Both the position numbers and the translations under genes were made by a program. Below the pieces are notes generated by a model. The model worked only from the letters and a program-made list of their open reading frames with translations. It was not told where the DNA came from and ran no database searches. Source: Coprobacter fastidiosus (GTDB lineage Bacteria; Bacteroidota; Bacteroidia; Bacteroidales; Coprobacteraceae). From it: a DNA stretch of 64,000 nucleotides. Of this stretch, positions 43,509 through 52,256 are shown piece after piece. How positions within the stretch are numbered: position 1 is the stretch's first letter; each line of letters opens with the position of its first letter. Where the stretch lies: contig NZ_AP028032.1 in NCBI RefSeq assembly GCF_030296935.1, positions 3,038,001 to 3,102,000 of the forward strand, given 5' to 3'.

Positions 43509-44219
43509 TTAATAGACTAACGTGCCTATATTCTCGCCGGTGAGGACTTTTTTCAAGTTACCGTTGGTGTCCATATCGAATACGATGATCGGAAGTCGGT
43601 TTTCTTTGCAAAGCGTTGTTGCCGTCAGGTCCATTACTTTAAGTCCTCGTGTATAGATTTCATCATAACTGATTTTATCGAATTTTACGGCTGTTTTATC
43701 TTTTTCGGGGTCGGCAGTATAAATACCATCGACACGAGTACCTTTTAGCATTACGTCGGCCTCTATCTCTATGCCTCTCAAAGCCGACCCTGTATCGGTA
43801 GTGAAATACGGGTTGCCCGTACCGCCCGAGATAATAGCGATTTCACCTCGTTTCATGGCATCTATCGCTTTCCATTTGCTATAATGTTCACCTATGGGGA
43901 ACATATTAGTTGCGGTGAATACGTGAGCTTTTTGTCCCAGAGAATCTAATGCCGAACTGAGGGCGAGACTGTTGATTACGGTAGCGAGCATACCCATTTG
44001 GTCGCCTTTAACACGATCGAATCCTTTGGCTGCACCACTCAATCCCCTGAAAATATTTCCACCTCCGATTACGATGCCGATTTCGATACCCAGCCCGGCG
44101 ATTTCTTTAATTTGTTCGGCATATTCGTTCAGCCGTTTTTCGTCTATACCGTACTGTTTTTCTCCCATAAGCGACTCACCGCTCAATTTTAGTAATATAC
44201 GTTTGTACTTGATATCCAT
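43509..44219 (-). CDS. pyrH: UMP kinase
   Basis: A 236-residue hexameric UMP kinase that makes UDP from UMP. MDIKYKRILLKLSGESLMGEKQYGID starts the amino-acid-kinase fold, then IGIVIGGGNIFRG, KGDQMGMLATVINSLAL, FTATNMFPIGEHY, IISGGTGNPYFTTDTGSALRGIEIEADVMLKGTRVDGIYTADPEKD. All family motifs are present. It precedes frr on the same strand and its stop lies just upstream of the frr promoter. Confidence 0.97.
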   Translation of the reverse strand: MDIKYKRILLKLSGESLMGEKQYGIDEKRLNEYAEQIKEIAGLGIEIGIVIGGGNIFRGLSGAAKGFDRVKGDQMGMLATVINSLALSSALDSLGQKAHVFTATNMFPIGEHYSKWKAIDAMKRGEIAIISGGTGNPYFTTDTGSALRGIEIEADVMLKGTRVDGIYTADPEKDKTAVKFDKISYDEIYTRGLKVMDLTATTLCKENRLPIIVFDMDTNGNLKKVLTGENIGTLVY

Positions 44220-44274
44220 ATTTTTGATTTTATGATTGAGGAAATTCTTATTCCCTGTTTTGTCGTTTCCTTGC

Positions 44275-44282
44275 CAAATTTA
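44275..44282 (-). promoter_or_regulatory. Candidate -7 box of pyrH
   Basis: TAAATTTG on the minus strand, 55 bases before the pyrH ATG, fitting TAnnTTTG. No clear -33 box. Confidence 0.4.
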
Positions 44283-44347
44283 AACATTTTAAATGAACGG
44301 GGATAAACTCCTGTTCAAAAAAGAGAAATATATACTTCCTTTTTTAT

Positions 44348-44355
44348 TAAATTTG
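44348..44355 (+). promoter_or_regulatory. Candidate -7 box of the TPR gene
   Basis: TAAATTTG, 38 bases before the ATG at 44394. The predicted leader starts with AAGAGCCTGTTA, which resembles the end of the repeat element but is too short to call. Confidence 0.4.
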
Positions 44356-44393
44356 CAACATAAGAGCCTGTTACTTTGTTTCGAAAATTATAG

Positions 44394-45278
44394 ATGAGGA
44401 AGATTATTATCATATTATTTTTGAGTGTGGTGTATTCGCTTCAGGGGGCGATTATTAATGAGAAATTGTATCGTAAAGCAGAGACTCATTTTGAGAATCG
44501 GGAATGGAGCGAGGCGCTTTCTATGTATAATATTTTGTTGATCGAGAATCCGAAAGAGGTAAAATTATATGTATCTTCTGTTGTGGCGGCATCTTACAAG
44601 GAAGCTCCCCAGTCGGTAATGCATTATGTCGAATTATCGGAGCGTAACGGTGTGTCTTTAGATTCTCTGTTCGTCGGGGTGAATGCTTTGACTATGGCTC
44701 ACCGAAAATCTGAGATATATGAGAATATGCTATTGTTGATTAAGAAAGAACAACCTTGGCTGAAAAAATTGATCAATACTTATCTATTACGTTTTTATCG
44801 TTTTAGAAATGATGCGCCTCGTATAGTAGAGATTTCGGACGAACTTTTAGAGATGTTTCCGGATGATGAAAGACTTCTTAAACTCAAAGGAGATGCTTTG
44901 CTTGAACAGGGAGAAGAGCTACAATCTTTTGGCTGTTATAAACGGATATATCAAAAAGATTCGACCAATCGGGATGCTCTGATCTTTCTGGGCAATTTTA
45001 TGTATAATCGGGGAATAGAACAATTAAAGGAGTTGGAAATGCACTATGACGGTCTGATGTCTCCTACACGAATGCAATATGCTTCTTATGAATGGGAGAA
45101 AAACAGAATTCTGGATACCGATTTTCGAGAAGCCGCATCTTATCTTGAGAAAGCCGATAAACAATATACTACCCCTTATCTGCGTAAGACTCTGTATTCT
45201 ATTTATACACGTTTATCGGAAATAGGAAAGGCAGAGATGATTCTGAACGAGTCTAAATCACGAAAGAAATCTCCTTAA
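44394..45278 (+). CDS. Exported tetratricopeptide-repeat protein
   Basis: A 294-residue protein with an export signal (MRKIIIILFLSVVYSLQGA) and TPR-like helices: YRKAETHFENREWSEALSMYNILLIENPKE, RIVEISDELLEMFPDDERLLKLKGDALLEQGEELQSFGCYKRIYQKDSTNRDAL, and a last AASYLEKADKQYTTPYLRKTLYSIYTRLSEIGKAEMIL. It probably serves as a periplasmic scaffold or adaptor. No partner is apparent. Its 3' end overlaps the convergent birA by 26 bases. Confidence 0.75.
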   Translation: MRKIIIILFLSVVYSLQGAIINEKLYRKAETHFENREWSEALSMYNILLIENPKEVKLYVSSVVAASYKEAPQSVMHYVELSERNGVSLDSLFVGVNALTMAHRKSEIYENMLLLIKKEQPWLKKLINTYLLRFYRFRNDAPRIVEISDELLEMFPDDERLLKLKGDALLEQGEELQSFGCYKRIYQKDSTNRDALIFLGNFMYNRGIEQLKELEMHYDGLMSPTRMQYASYEWEKNRILDTDFREAASYLEKADKQYTTPYLRKTLYSIYTRLSEIGKAEMILNESKSRKKSP

Positions 45279-45990
45279 ATGCGAAAGTATGGATAGAGCC
45301 GTTTTCTTTTTTCAGTATCAACTGCCCGTTAGGTTCTATTCCTTCGATCGAAGCGTTGAATATTTCTTTTCCGTATGAATAGGGATATATCCCTTTGTTG
45401 CGAAAAAGTAACGCCATATATTTTTGTCTTATTTCTTCTTCGTTATCGGGAGTGTATTTGTTGTATTCGTCGACAATGCTGTCGAGAATTTTCTCAAGGA
45501 GTTCAGAGAGGTTATGTTCTTTACCTGTGATTTGGGTAAGTGATACCGGATTCGGGGCATCTGATTTGAAATGTCTCTGGTTTATGTTGATTCCGATTCC
45601 TATTATAGCATTACTGAGGGATGAGCCGGTAAGATCGACCTCGATCAGCATCCCGGCTATTTTTTTTTCTTTCCAGTAAATATCATTCGGCCATTTTATG
45701 GTAAAATGCCGATCATATTCTTTTAGAACACCAACAATTGCTATGGAAATGAGTTGAGACAGAATGAACTGTTTTCCCGGCGGAATATGGTTTGGATGAA
45801 GTAGAATGCTGAATGTTAAATTTTTACCCCGTTCAGACTCCCAACTATTGCCCTTTTGTCCACGTCCGGCAGTTTGGTAATCGGTGATTACGACTGTACC
45901 TTCGGGTTGCTCTTTTTCTCTCATGATCAATTCTCTTAAATAAGAATTGGTCGAATGGGTTTCATTCAGATGTATAAAAGTTTCGTTCAT
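45253..45990 (-). CDS. birA: Biotin--[acetyl-CoA-carboxylase] ligase
   Basis: A 245-residue biotin protein ligase without the DNA-binding domain found in E. coli BirA. The catalytic core has HLNETHSTNSYLREL, TDYQTAGRGQKGNSWESERGKNLTFSILL (the GRGxxxxxW biotin/AMP loop), IKWPNDIYWKEKKIAGMLIEVDL and GIGININQ. The short SH3-like tail follows. Lacking the repressor domain, it should not regulate biotin synthesis directly. It is last in a probable yraN-yjbR-birA operon and converges on the TPR gene with overlapping ends. Confidence 0.93.
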   Translation of the reverse strand: MNETFIHLNETHSTNSYLRELIMREKEQPEGTVVITDYQTAGRGQKGNSWESERGKNLTFSILLHPNHIPPGKQFILSQLISIAIVGVLKEYDRHFTIKWPNDIYWKEKKIAGMLIEVDLTGSSLSNAIIGIGININQRHFKSDAPNPVSLTQITGKEHNLSELLEKILDSIVDEYNKYTPDNEEEIRQKYMALLFRNKGIYPYSYGKEIFNASIEGIEPNGQLILKKENGSIHTFAFKEISFVI

Positions 45991-46017
45991 ATTTTTATCT
46001 TTTGTCTTTCTGCTATT

Positions 46018-46404
46018 TTAGAGCCTGTCGTCTAAATTTCCCGTTTTTTTGAGTTGTTCGAATAATTTTTCCCGTTTGATCTTAGGCAATTTTTTTACGA
46101 CTTCGGTATATGAGTGAAGCATCCATTCTTTCATTTGTTCCTCTTTCGCTTTATCATAGACGATCGTATTCCAGTATTTTTTATTAGCGTGATATCCGGG
46201 CATTACATAGCTATATTGTTCCCGTAGTTCGATTGCCAGATCAGGATCACATTTTACATTTGCCCAATGTTGTTCGGCTTCGAGACTCGTATAAAGAAAC
46301 ATTTTTCCTGCGACTTTAAAGACCAAAGTAGTTTCGTCAAACGGAAAACACTCTGTCGTTTCGGGAAGACTTAAGCAAAAGTCACGTATTTGTTCTATAT
46401 CCAT
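46018..46404 (-). CDS. MmcQ/YjbR-family protein
   Basis: A 128-residue DNA-binding-like protein of the MmcQ/YjbR (double wing) family: DIEQIRDFCLSLPETTECFPFDETTLVFKVAGKMFLYTSLE, then ELREQYSYVMPGYHANKKYWNTIVYD. The biological role is unsettled. The last residues (NLDDRL and the stop) are encoded by an end of the repeat element that continues past the stop, so the natural C-terminus was probably replaced. It lies between yraN and birA with gaps of 13 and 27 bases. Confidence 0.88.
   Translation of the reverse strand: MDIEQIRDFCLSLPETTECFPFDETTLVFKVAGKMFLYTSLEAEQHWANVKCDPDLAIELREQYSYVMPGYHANKKYWNTIVYDKAKEEQMKEWMLHSYTEVVKKLPKIKREKLFEQLKKTGNLDDRL
46020..46040 (-). repeat. Repeat element copy H (single end, inside yjbR)
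   Basis: AGAGCCTGTCGTCTAAATTT is the same end as in copies E and G. No opposite end follows. It supplies the stop codon and last codons of the yjbR-like gene. Confidence 0.65.
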
Positions 46405-46417
46405 ATTGTTTTAAGTT

Positions 46418-46783
46418 TTATAGTAACGGAGGATAAAAAGCATCCGGAATATGTTCGATTTCATATTCGTTTTCTTTTTTAACGATAGAAATAATATCGA
46501 ACCGGACTTCGAACGGGAGATCGTATTTTTGTATATATGCGTCCGTCGCGTCTATGATATGTCGTATCTTTCGGGTGTTTACCGCATCTTCCGGATGCCC
46601 GAATAAATCGGAACTTCGAGTTTTTACTTCAACAACGATCAGTGTCCGATCCTTATATGCGACAATATCCAGTTCGAGTTTTCCGTTTTTCCAATTAATA
46701 TCCCGGATTATATAACCTCTGGCAATGAGATATTCTGCGGCTAGTTCTTCTCCTGTCTTTCCTGTTTGGTTATGTTTTGCCAT
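46418..46783 (-). CDS. yraN: UPF0102 family protein YraN
   Basis: A 121-residue endonuclease-fold protein: HNQTGKTGEELAAEYLIARGYIIRDINWKNGKLELDIVAYKDRTLIVVEVKTRSSDLFGHPEDAVN. The E...D...ExK set (LELDIVA, VVEVKTR) is that of Holliday-junction-resolvase-like nucleases, though family members have no well-proven activity. It is the first gene of the yraN-yjbR-birA set. Confidence 0.93.
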   Translation of the reverse strand: MAKHNQTGKTGEELAAEYLIARGYIIRDINWKNGKLELDIVAYKDRTLIVVEVKTRSSDLFGHPEDAVNTRKIRHIIDATDAYIQKYDLPFEVRFDIISIVKKENEYEIEHIPDAFYPPLL

Positions 46784-46916
46784 AATCGGAAATTTTGAAA
46801 ATGAATCTGTTTACGAAAATACGCCTTTCCGGTGAATTACGCAAAATGCATCTCAACGCTTTTTATTTTTTGTTTAAAAAAACAGAGGAAGATAACTCTT
46901 ATTCTCTTTTAAATGC

Positions 46917-46924
46917 TATATTTG
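46917..46924 (+). promoter_or_regulatory. Candidate -7 box of the SIMPL-tadA unit
   Basis: TATATTTG, 36 bases before the ATG at 46961, fits TAnnTTTG. No -33 box seen at the right distance. Confidence 0.45.
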
Positions 46925-46960
46925 TGAATAGAAGGATTTATTAATTAAAAACTGACGATA

Positions 46961-47674
46961 ATGGATTCAAAACGATTTCAATTGCCGATAGCCGGATTAT
47001 TGATTGCTATTGGGCTTTATTTGTTAGGGTGGACATTAAGTCATGCTTTGACGGAAATTAAGGATAGGGACAGAGTTGTTACGGTTAAAGGATTGGCGGA
47101 AAAGGAAGTTCCTGCCGATAAGGTGATCTGGCCTTTGGCATTTAAAGAAATCGGTAATGATATGATTTCGATGTATGATGAATTGAACCGTAAAAATCAG
47201 ATTATTGTAACTTTTCTGAAAAATAACGGAATAACCGATAACGAAATATCATTGTCTGCACCTCAGATTATCGATATGAAAGCTGAAAGATATTCGAATA
47301 CTCAGTCACCTTACCGTTATAACATTACATCGGTGATAACCGTTACTTCGGGACAGATTGATCGGGTGCGTAAATTAATGGATAAACAGGCCGATTTATT
47401 GAAATTGGGAGTTGCTATTACAGGCGGAGAATATCAATATAGCCCGCAATTTTTCTTTACAAAATTGAATGAAATAAAACCTGGAATGATAGAAGAGGCA
47501 ACTAAAAATGCCCGTTCTTCGGCCGAAAAATTTGCAAAGGATTCTGATAGTGAATTAGGTAAAATAAAACGTGCCAATCAAGGACAATTCATTATCGAGG
47601 ACAGGGATGTAAATACTCCGTATATAAAAAGCGTACGTGTTGTGACGACTGTCGATTATTATCTTGAAGATTGA
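46961..47674 (+). CDS. SIMPL (DUF541) domain protein
   Basis: A 237-residue protein with an N-terminal membrane anchor (LPIAGLLIAIGLYLLGWTLSHAL) and then RDRVVTVKGLAEKEVPADKVIWPLAFKEIGND, the start of the SIMPL/DUF541 domain, ending KSVRVVTTVDYYLED. Members face the periplasm and are linked to oxidative-stress defence (BP26/OMP28 and YggE), with unclear chemistry. It is followed after 7 bases by tadA. Confidence 0.88.
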   Translation: MDSKRFQLPIAGLLIAIGLYLLGWTLSHALTEIKDRDRVVTVKGLAEKEVPADKVIWPLAFKEIGNDMISMYDELNRKNQIIVTFLKNNGITDNEISLSAPQIIDMKAERYSNTQSPYRYNITSVITVTSGQIDRVRKLMDKQADLLKLGVAITGGEYQYSPQFFFTKLNEIKPGMIEEATKNARSSAEKFAKDSDSELGKIKRANQGQFIIEDRDVNTPYIKSVRVVTTVDYYLED

Positions 47675-47681
47675 AAACTCA

Positions 47682-48122
47682 ATGGAAGAAAACCGGGATG
47701 AATATTTTATGCGTCAGGCTCTGTTTGAGGCGAAAGAAGCTTATGACAGAGATGAAATTCCTGTCGGTGTGGTGATTGTTTATAAAGATCGTATAATAGC
47801 CAGAGGTCATAATCTGACGGAAACTTTGAACGATGTTACGGCTCATGCCGAGATGCAGGCGATTACTTCGGCGGCAGGTGTATTGGGTGGTAAATATTTG
47901 ATAGGGTGTACTGTATATGTGACTTTAGAACCTTGTATCATGTGTGCCGGAGCATTGGGCTGGTCGCAAATTTCTCGGATTGTTTACGGAGCAGCCGATG
48001 ATAAGCGCGGATTTCAAAAATTTGCCCCGAAGGCTTTGCATCCTAAGACCGAGATTCAGGGAGGTGTTTTGCAAGAAGATTGCGCGCGATTGATGCAAGA
48101 CTTCTTTAGAAATAAGAGGTAG
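47682..48122 (+). CDS. tadA: tRNA adenosine(34) deaminase
   Basis: A 146-residue deaminase that makes inosine at the wobble position of tRNA-Arg. The zinc site is THAEMQAI (HAE) and LEPCIMCAGAL (PCxxC). MRQALFEAKEAYDRDEIPVGVVIV is the standard start. The ATG at 47682 is preferred; a TTG at 47664 would overlap the SIMPL gene. It shares a transcript with the SIMPL gene. Deaminases of this group include guanine and cytosine deaminases, but the length and GWSQISRIVYGA fit TadA. Confidence 0.93.
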   Translation: MEENRDEYFMRQALFEAKEAYDRDEIPVGVVIVYKDRIIARGHNLTETLNDVTAHAEMQAITSAAGVLGGKYLIGCTVYVTLEPCIMCAGALGWSQISRIVYGAADDKRGFQKFAPKALHPKTEIQGGVLQEDCARLMQDFFRNKR

Positions 48123-48193
48123 ATAGAATAGAGATAATAAATGGTAGTTGATAATATAGATTATAGCAAAAATTTGAAAACGTACAGGAGAAT

Positions 48194-48472
48194 ATGGAAA
48201 ACACTCGAGTAAAAGTAGAATTGGAGATAAAACCGGAAATGGCCCTTTTATTAGGCATGGTATTGCATGGGGGTACATACGGTTACAATGTGGTTAGTAA
48301 GTTATTGACGCCCAAAAGTCTGAAAGATCTTCACGACATCGGTCAGAGTATTATAGATCAGGTGGAGTCGGAGCGTGATATGGCTACATACGAAAAAGAA
48401 TTGTTGACACGTCTCAATCCGGAAGAATTGGCTTTTTTCAAAGAGCTCCGAAGTGCTGAATCGAAAAAATAA
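48194..48472 (+). CDS. Small conserved-looking protein of unknown function
   Basis: A 92-residue protein (MENTRVKVELEIKPEMALLLGMVLHGGTYGYNVVSKLLTPKSLKDLHDIGQSIIDQVESERD...) with a good ribosome site (AGGAGAAT just before the ATG). A hydrophobic stretch (residues 16-28) and then charged helices make a small amphipathic helical protein. I do not recognise a family. It sits 71 bases after tadA on the same strand and converges with rnz, and it could be the third gene of that transcript. Confidence 0.7.
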   Translation: MENTRVKVELEIKPEMALLLGMVLHGGTYGYNVVSKLLTPKSLKDLHDIGQSIIDQVESERDMATYEKELLTRLNPEELAFFKELRSAESKK

Positions 48473-48517
48473 AGTCAGTGGCAATTATTGTACGTAAATA
48501 AGTAAAGAAGATAGTGC

Positions 48518-49432
48518 TCAGAAACGTATCTGCATACTTTCTTTAGCAATGATGGTATGTGGAAAAATTTCTTGGGCTTCTTGCAAAAAAATAGAGTCGT
48601 CTTGATAACGGGCCGAGAAATGTCCTAATATTAATTTCTTGACGTGTGCTTTTTGTGCAAGGGTGGCGGCTTGTACTGCTGTTGAGTGAAAGGTTTCTTT
48701 TGCTCGGGCTTTGTTATCTTCTGCGAATGTCGCTTCATGATATAACAAGTCTACTCCCTCAATCAAGGGAATAAGTTTTTCTTGATAAATAGTATCAGAG
48801 CAATAGGCGTATCGGGAAACCGGATCAGCAGGTCGGCTTAATCGTTCATTAGGGATAATCAACCCTTCAGGCGTAATAAAATCTTCACCTTGTTTTATTT
48901 TGGCAAGTTCTCTGATAGGGATATTGTAAAATTGTATCATATCGCGGATTAGATGTCTTTCTTTTTCTTTTTCTTCAAATAAGAATCCGCATGTCGGTAT
49001 CCGGTGACGTAAAGGTAAGGTGGAAACTTTTAATGCTTTATCTTCGTAGATCATTTCATTTTGATTCGTAGATATGGCATTAAAACGAACGTTAAATGGT
49101 AAGTCCCGGCAAAAATAATCCAATTGAGGTCTGAACACGCGTTCTGCATCCGAATGTGCATGAATAATCAGTTCGGATGTGCGTCCCAATATACCTAAGG
49201 TGGAGATCAGTCCTATCAATCCGAAGCAGTGGTCTCCATGTAAATGCGAAATGAAAAGATGTTGTAATCTGGTAAATTTTATTTTGTTTCTTCTGTATTG
49301 TAATTGAGCTCCCTCTCCGCAGTCTATCATAAAAAGACGTTCTCTGTGATTTAGAATCTGAGAACTTGGGTAGTGGCGAGTTGTAGGCATGGCTGATCCG
49401 CATCCTAAAATAGTTAGTTCGAAGTTTTCCAT
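48518..49432 (-). CDS. rnz: Ribonuclease Z
   Basis: A 304-residue metallo-beta-lactamase-fold RNase that cuts tRNA precursors after the discriminator base. FISHLHGDHCFGLIGLISTLG is the HxHxDH zinc motif; MIDCGEGAQLQYRR, CSDTIYQ, LYHEATF and LILGHFSARYQ give the rest. The PxKxRN-like exosite and length suit the short RNase Z form. It is monocistronic. Confidence 0.95.
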   Translation of the reverse strand: MENFELTILGCGSAMPTTRHYPSSQILNHRERLFMIDCGEGAQLQYRRNKIKFTRLQHLFISHLHGDHCFGLIGLISTLGILGRTSELIIHAHSDAERVFRPQLDYFCRDLPFNVRFNAISTNQNEMIYEDKALKVSTLPLRHRIPTCGFLFEEKEKERHLIRDMIQFYNIPIRELAKIKQGEDFITPEGLIIPNERLSRPADPVSRYAYCSDTIYQEKLIPLIEGVDLLYHEATFAEDNKARAKETFHSTAVQAATLAQKAHVKKLILGHFSARYQDDSIFLQEAQEIFPHTIIAKESMQIRF

Positions 49433-49509
49433 AATATATAATTAGGATTTAATTATTCCAAAAACGTTTCGGAAAGAGTTCGGATGCCGGTTTCCGCCGT
49501 TTGTGTAAA

Positions 49510-49517
49510 CAAATATA
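49510..49517 (-). promoter_or_regulatory. Candidate -7 box of rnz
   Basis: TATATTTG on the minus strand, 77 bases before the rnz ATG. No clear -33 box. Confidence 0.4.
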
Positions 49518-49755
49518 TAAATTCTGGCCGAGAAAATATCGAATTTTATTCAGAGTTTTTGTAAAGACTTGAAAAACTTATTTTTGACAATTAGAGTTAT
49601 TTGCCTCTGGTTGGTTAATATCGTTTTCAGTCTCTTTCCTGCATTCGATTGTTGCATTGCGATGATACCCATGTCGAGTATAGGATTCTATAAAGATAAG
49701 TTCTTTAGTTTTTTATATTCGTTGATGATATTTGAAAAACAGTTTTTAGGCTATA

Positions 49756-49791
49756 AAAAAACAGGCTATCCTTAATGATAGCCTGTTTTTT
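49756..49791 (-). terminator. Intrinsic terminator of rpsA
   Basis: A perfect 15-bp stem AAAAAACAGGCTATC / GATAGCCTGTTTTTT with a 6-base loop; it is symmetrical, so it can stop both strands. It begins 17 bases past the rpsA stop. Confidence 0.9.
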
Positions 49792-49807
49792 ATAACTTGA
49801 TTTCGGA

Positions 49808-51607
49808 TTATTTCTTTTCCGATTCCAATTTTTCTTTCAATGCAGCAAGCTCTTCAATATCACCCAAAGTAGTTTTCTCTACATTGTTGTTGATAGCTGC
49901 AGTTTCATTTTCTGCTTTGGCTGCTTTCTTAGCAGCTTTCTTGGCTGCAGATTCTTTTTTAGCTTCTGCCTTAGCTTCGTCTTCGAAAATGCGGCTGTGA
50001 GACAAAATGATACGTTTAGCATCTTTATTGAATTCGATTACTTTGAAAGGTAATTTTTCTTCCAGTTGAGCTTGAGTACCATCTTCTTTTACCAAATGTT
50101 TCGGAGTTGCAAATCCTTCGACACCATAAGGTAATGCGATAACAGCACCTTTGTCGAGCATTTCGATAATTGTTCCTTCATGAACCGAATCGACAGTAAA
50201 TACTGTTTCGAATACATCCCAAGGATTTTCTTCGAGTTGTTTGTGACCAAGGCTTAAGCGACGGTTTTCTTTGTCGATTTCCAAAACTTGAACTTCGATT
50301 TCTGCACCGATCTGAGTAAATTCTGACGGATGTTTGATTTTCTTAGTCCAAGACAGATCTGAGATATGGATCAGACCGTCAACACCTTCTTCGATTTCAA
50401 CAAATACACCGAAGTTAGTGAAGTTACGAACTTTAGCCATGTGGCGAGAACCTACGGCATATTTAGCTTCGATATTTTCCCATGGATCTGGTTTCAATTG
50501 TTTGATACCTAAAGACATTTTACGTTCTTCACGATCCAAAGTCAAAATAACGGCTTCTACTTCATCTCCTACTTTCATGAAGTCTTGTGCGCTGCGTAAA
50601 TGTTGTGACCAAGACATTTCAGAAACATGGATCAAACCTTCGACACCCGGAGCAATTTCGATAAATGCACCATAGTCTGCCATAACCACTACTTTGCCCT
50701 TTACTTTGTCTCCAACTTTCAGTTCAGAACTCAAAGCATCCCAAGGATGAGGAGTAAGTTGTTTCAGACCGAGAGCGATGCGTTTCTTTTCATCATCGAA
50801 ATCAAGGATTACGACATTCAATTTTTGATCGAGTGAAACGACCTCTTCAGGATGGCTGACACGCCCCCAGCTAAGATCTGTGATGTGAATCAAACCGTCT
50901 ACGCCACCCAAGTCGATGAATACACCGTAAGAAGTGATATTCTTAACAGTTCCTTCAAGTACTTGTCCTTTTTCGAGTTTGGCGATAATATCTTTTTTCT
51001 GTTGTTCCAGTTCTGCTTCGATGAGAGCTTTGTGAGAAACAACGACATTCTTGAATTCTTGGTTAATTTTTACCACCTTGAATTCCATAGTTTTACCTAC
51101 GAATACATCGTAATCGCGAATCGGTTTAACGTCGATTTGAGAACCCGGCAAGAAGGCTTCGATGCCGAATACATCAACGATCATACCGCCTTTGGTACGG
51201 CATTTGATAAACCCTTTAATGATTTCATCGTTTTCAAGAGCCGAGTTAACACGATCCCAAGAACGGGTAGCACGCGCTTTTTTGTGAGAAAGCACCAATT
51301 GGCCTTTTTTATCTTCCTGACTTTCAATATACACTTCGACAGTGTCTCCGACTTTTAAATCAGGGTTGTAACGGAATTCGTTCATCGAAATAACGCCGTC
51401 CGATTTGTAACCGATGTTTACGACAACTTCTCTTTTGTTCATAGAGATAACCGTTCCTTCGGTTACTTCTTTGTCTTTTACAGTGTTAAGAGATTGATCA
51501 TAAGTGTTGATCAATTCTTCACGGCTTTTTTCACCTAACACTTCGCCTTTTTCGTAGGCATCCCAATCGAAATTTTCAACGGGTGAGTTTTTTAATTCTT
51601 GATCCAT
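49808..51607 (-). CDS. rpsA: 30S ribosomal protein S1
   Basis: A 599-residue S1 that binds mRNA on the small subunit. It has six S1-type OB repeats; repeats 3-6 are easiest to see from KGKVVVMADYGAFIEIAPGVEGLIHVSEMSW, AKVRNFTNFGVFVEIEEGVDGLIHISDLSW, GTVKNITSYGVFIDLGGVDGLIHITDLSW and the more diverged GTIIEMLDKGAVIALPYGVEGFATP. A Lys/Ala-rich tail follows (KKESAAKKAAKKAAKAENETAA). The length is typical of Bacteroidota S1. Confidence 0.97.
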   Translation of the reverse strand: MDQELKNSPVENFDWDAYEKGEVLGEKSREELINTYDQSLNTVKDKEVTEGTVISMNKREVVVNIGYKSDGVISMNEFRYNPDLKVGDTVEVYIESQEDKKGQLVLSHKKARATRSWDRVNSALENDEIIKGFIKCRTKGGMIVDVFGIEAFLPGSQIDVKPIRDYDVFVGKTMEFKVVKINQEFKNVVVSHKALIEAELEQQKKDIIAKLEKGQVLEGTVKNITSYGVFIDLGGVDGLIHITDLSWGRVSHPEEVVSLDQKLNVVILDFDDEKKRIALGLKQLTPHPWDALSSELKVGDKVKGKVVVMADYGAFIEIAPGVEGLIHVSEMSWSQHLRSAQDFMKVGDEVEAVILTLDREERKMSLGIKQLKPDPWENIEAKYAVGSRHMAKVRNFTNFGVFVEIEEGVDGLIHISDLSWTKKIKHPSEFTQIGAEIEVQVLEIDKENRRLSLGHKQLEENPWDVFETVFTVDSVHEGTIIEMLDKGAVIALPYGVEGFATPKHLVKEDGTQAQLEEKLPFKVIEFNKDAKRIILSHSRIFEDEAKAEAKKESAAKKAAKKAAKAENETAAINNNVEKTTLGDIEELAALKEKLESEKK

Positions 51608-52256
51608 TTGTTTAAATAATTGATTTTCTTGTTAATAAGTTAGACATTATATGGTCTCAAAATCGGGGCAAAGGTAGTGATTTATTTTGATATACAAAGA
51701 GTCCTGACCCCCTTTTTTGATTGTAAATAAAATATTTTCATAAAATTCAAACACTTCTTGATGATATTTTGGGCGGAAAATTTATACAGGATTTTAATTG
51801 TGTATTTTTTATCTCTTGTCGAATATATCAATCGAGTTAATGCGGAAATGCTTATTTACTATTCTTTTTTTAATTGGTTGGTAGCATATTCTTTCTTGTT
51901 AGTATTATTGGAAATTTGTGTAATAGGTATATTATCATAATGTTTAGATCTCATAATTTGTGTTTTATATATTTATTAACATTTCTGAAGATTGAATGAT
52001 CGTGTTCTATTTTTAAGATAAAAATTTAATTCTTTAAAAAGGAATAGAAAGTATAGTTCTTTGAAATACGTTGTTTTTATCTTTTGAATTTACCGTATAA
52101 TAGAATAGTGAAATTGCTTATTTAGAATTTATATAAATAGTAAATCTTTTAGGGAAACGTTAACAATGTTTTATATTATAATATTTGTAATCAAAACATC
52201 TACATTTGCTTCGATTTTTTAGAAAAATAGGTATTAATCAATAAAAGAAGAGTAAT
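51608..52256. other. Intergenic region, 649 bases, between rpsA and the surface protein
   Basis: The largest gap here. It holds the rpsA promoter and about 550 very AT-rich bases. TTTG at 52060 and TATCTTT at 52078 look promoter-like but with only a 14-base spacer. A 60-codon open frame at 51758-51940 is not supported. No RNA gene was recognised. Confidence 0.4.
51669..51698 (-). promoter_or_regulatory. Probable rpsA promoter
   Basis: On the minus strand TTTG at 51695-51698, 18 bases, and TACCTTTG at 51669-51676. The spacer is one short of the usual 19. It gives a leader of about 55 bases. Confidence 0.6.

Larger units (their letters stand above)
49433..49807. other. Intergenic region, 375 bases
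   Basis: Between rnz and rpsA, both on the minus strand. It holds the rnz -7 box, the rpsA terminator and about 230 bases with no supported gene (see rejected items). Confidence 0.5.

Noticed and set aside
44362-44373. AAGAGCCTGTTA before the TPR gene as another repeat copy
   Set aside because: Only about 11 bases match and no second end follows.
49569-49775. A 68-codon plus-strand frame between rnz and rpsA
   Set aside because: It starts at TTG, has no ribosome site, and its last part overlaps the rpsA terminator.
51758-51940. A 60-codon hydrophobic frame in the AT-rich gap before the surface protein
   Set aside because: Low-complexity composition and no promoter or ribosome site; likely chance.
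52060-52086. TTTG...TATCTTTTG as promoter of the surface protein
   Set aside because: The spacer is 14 bases and the site is 170 bases from the gene.
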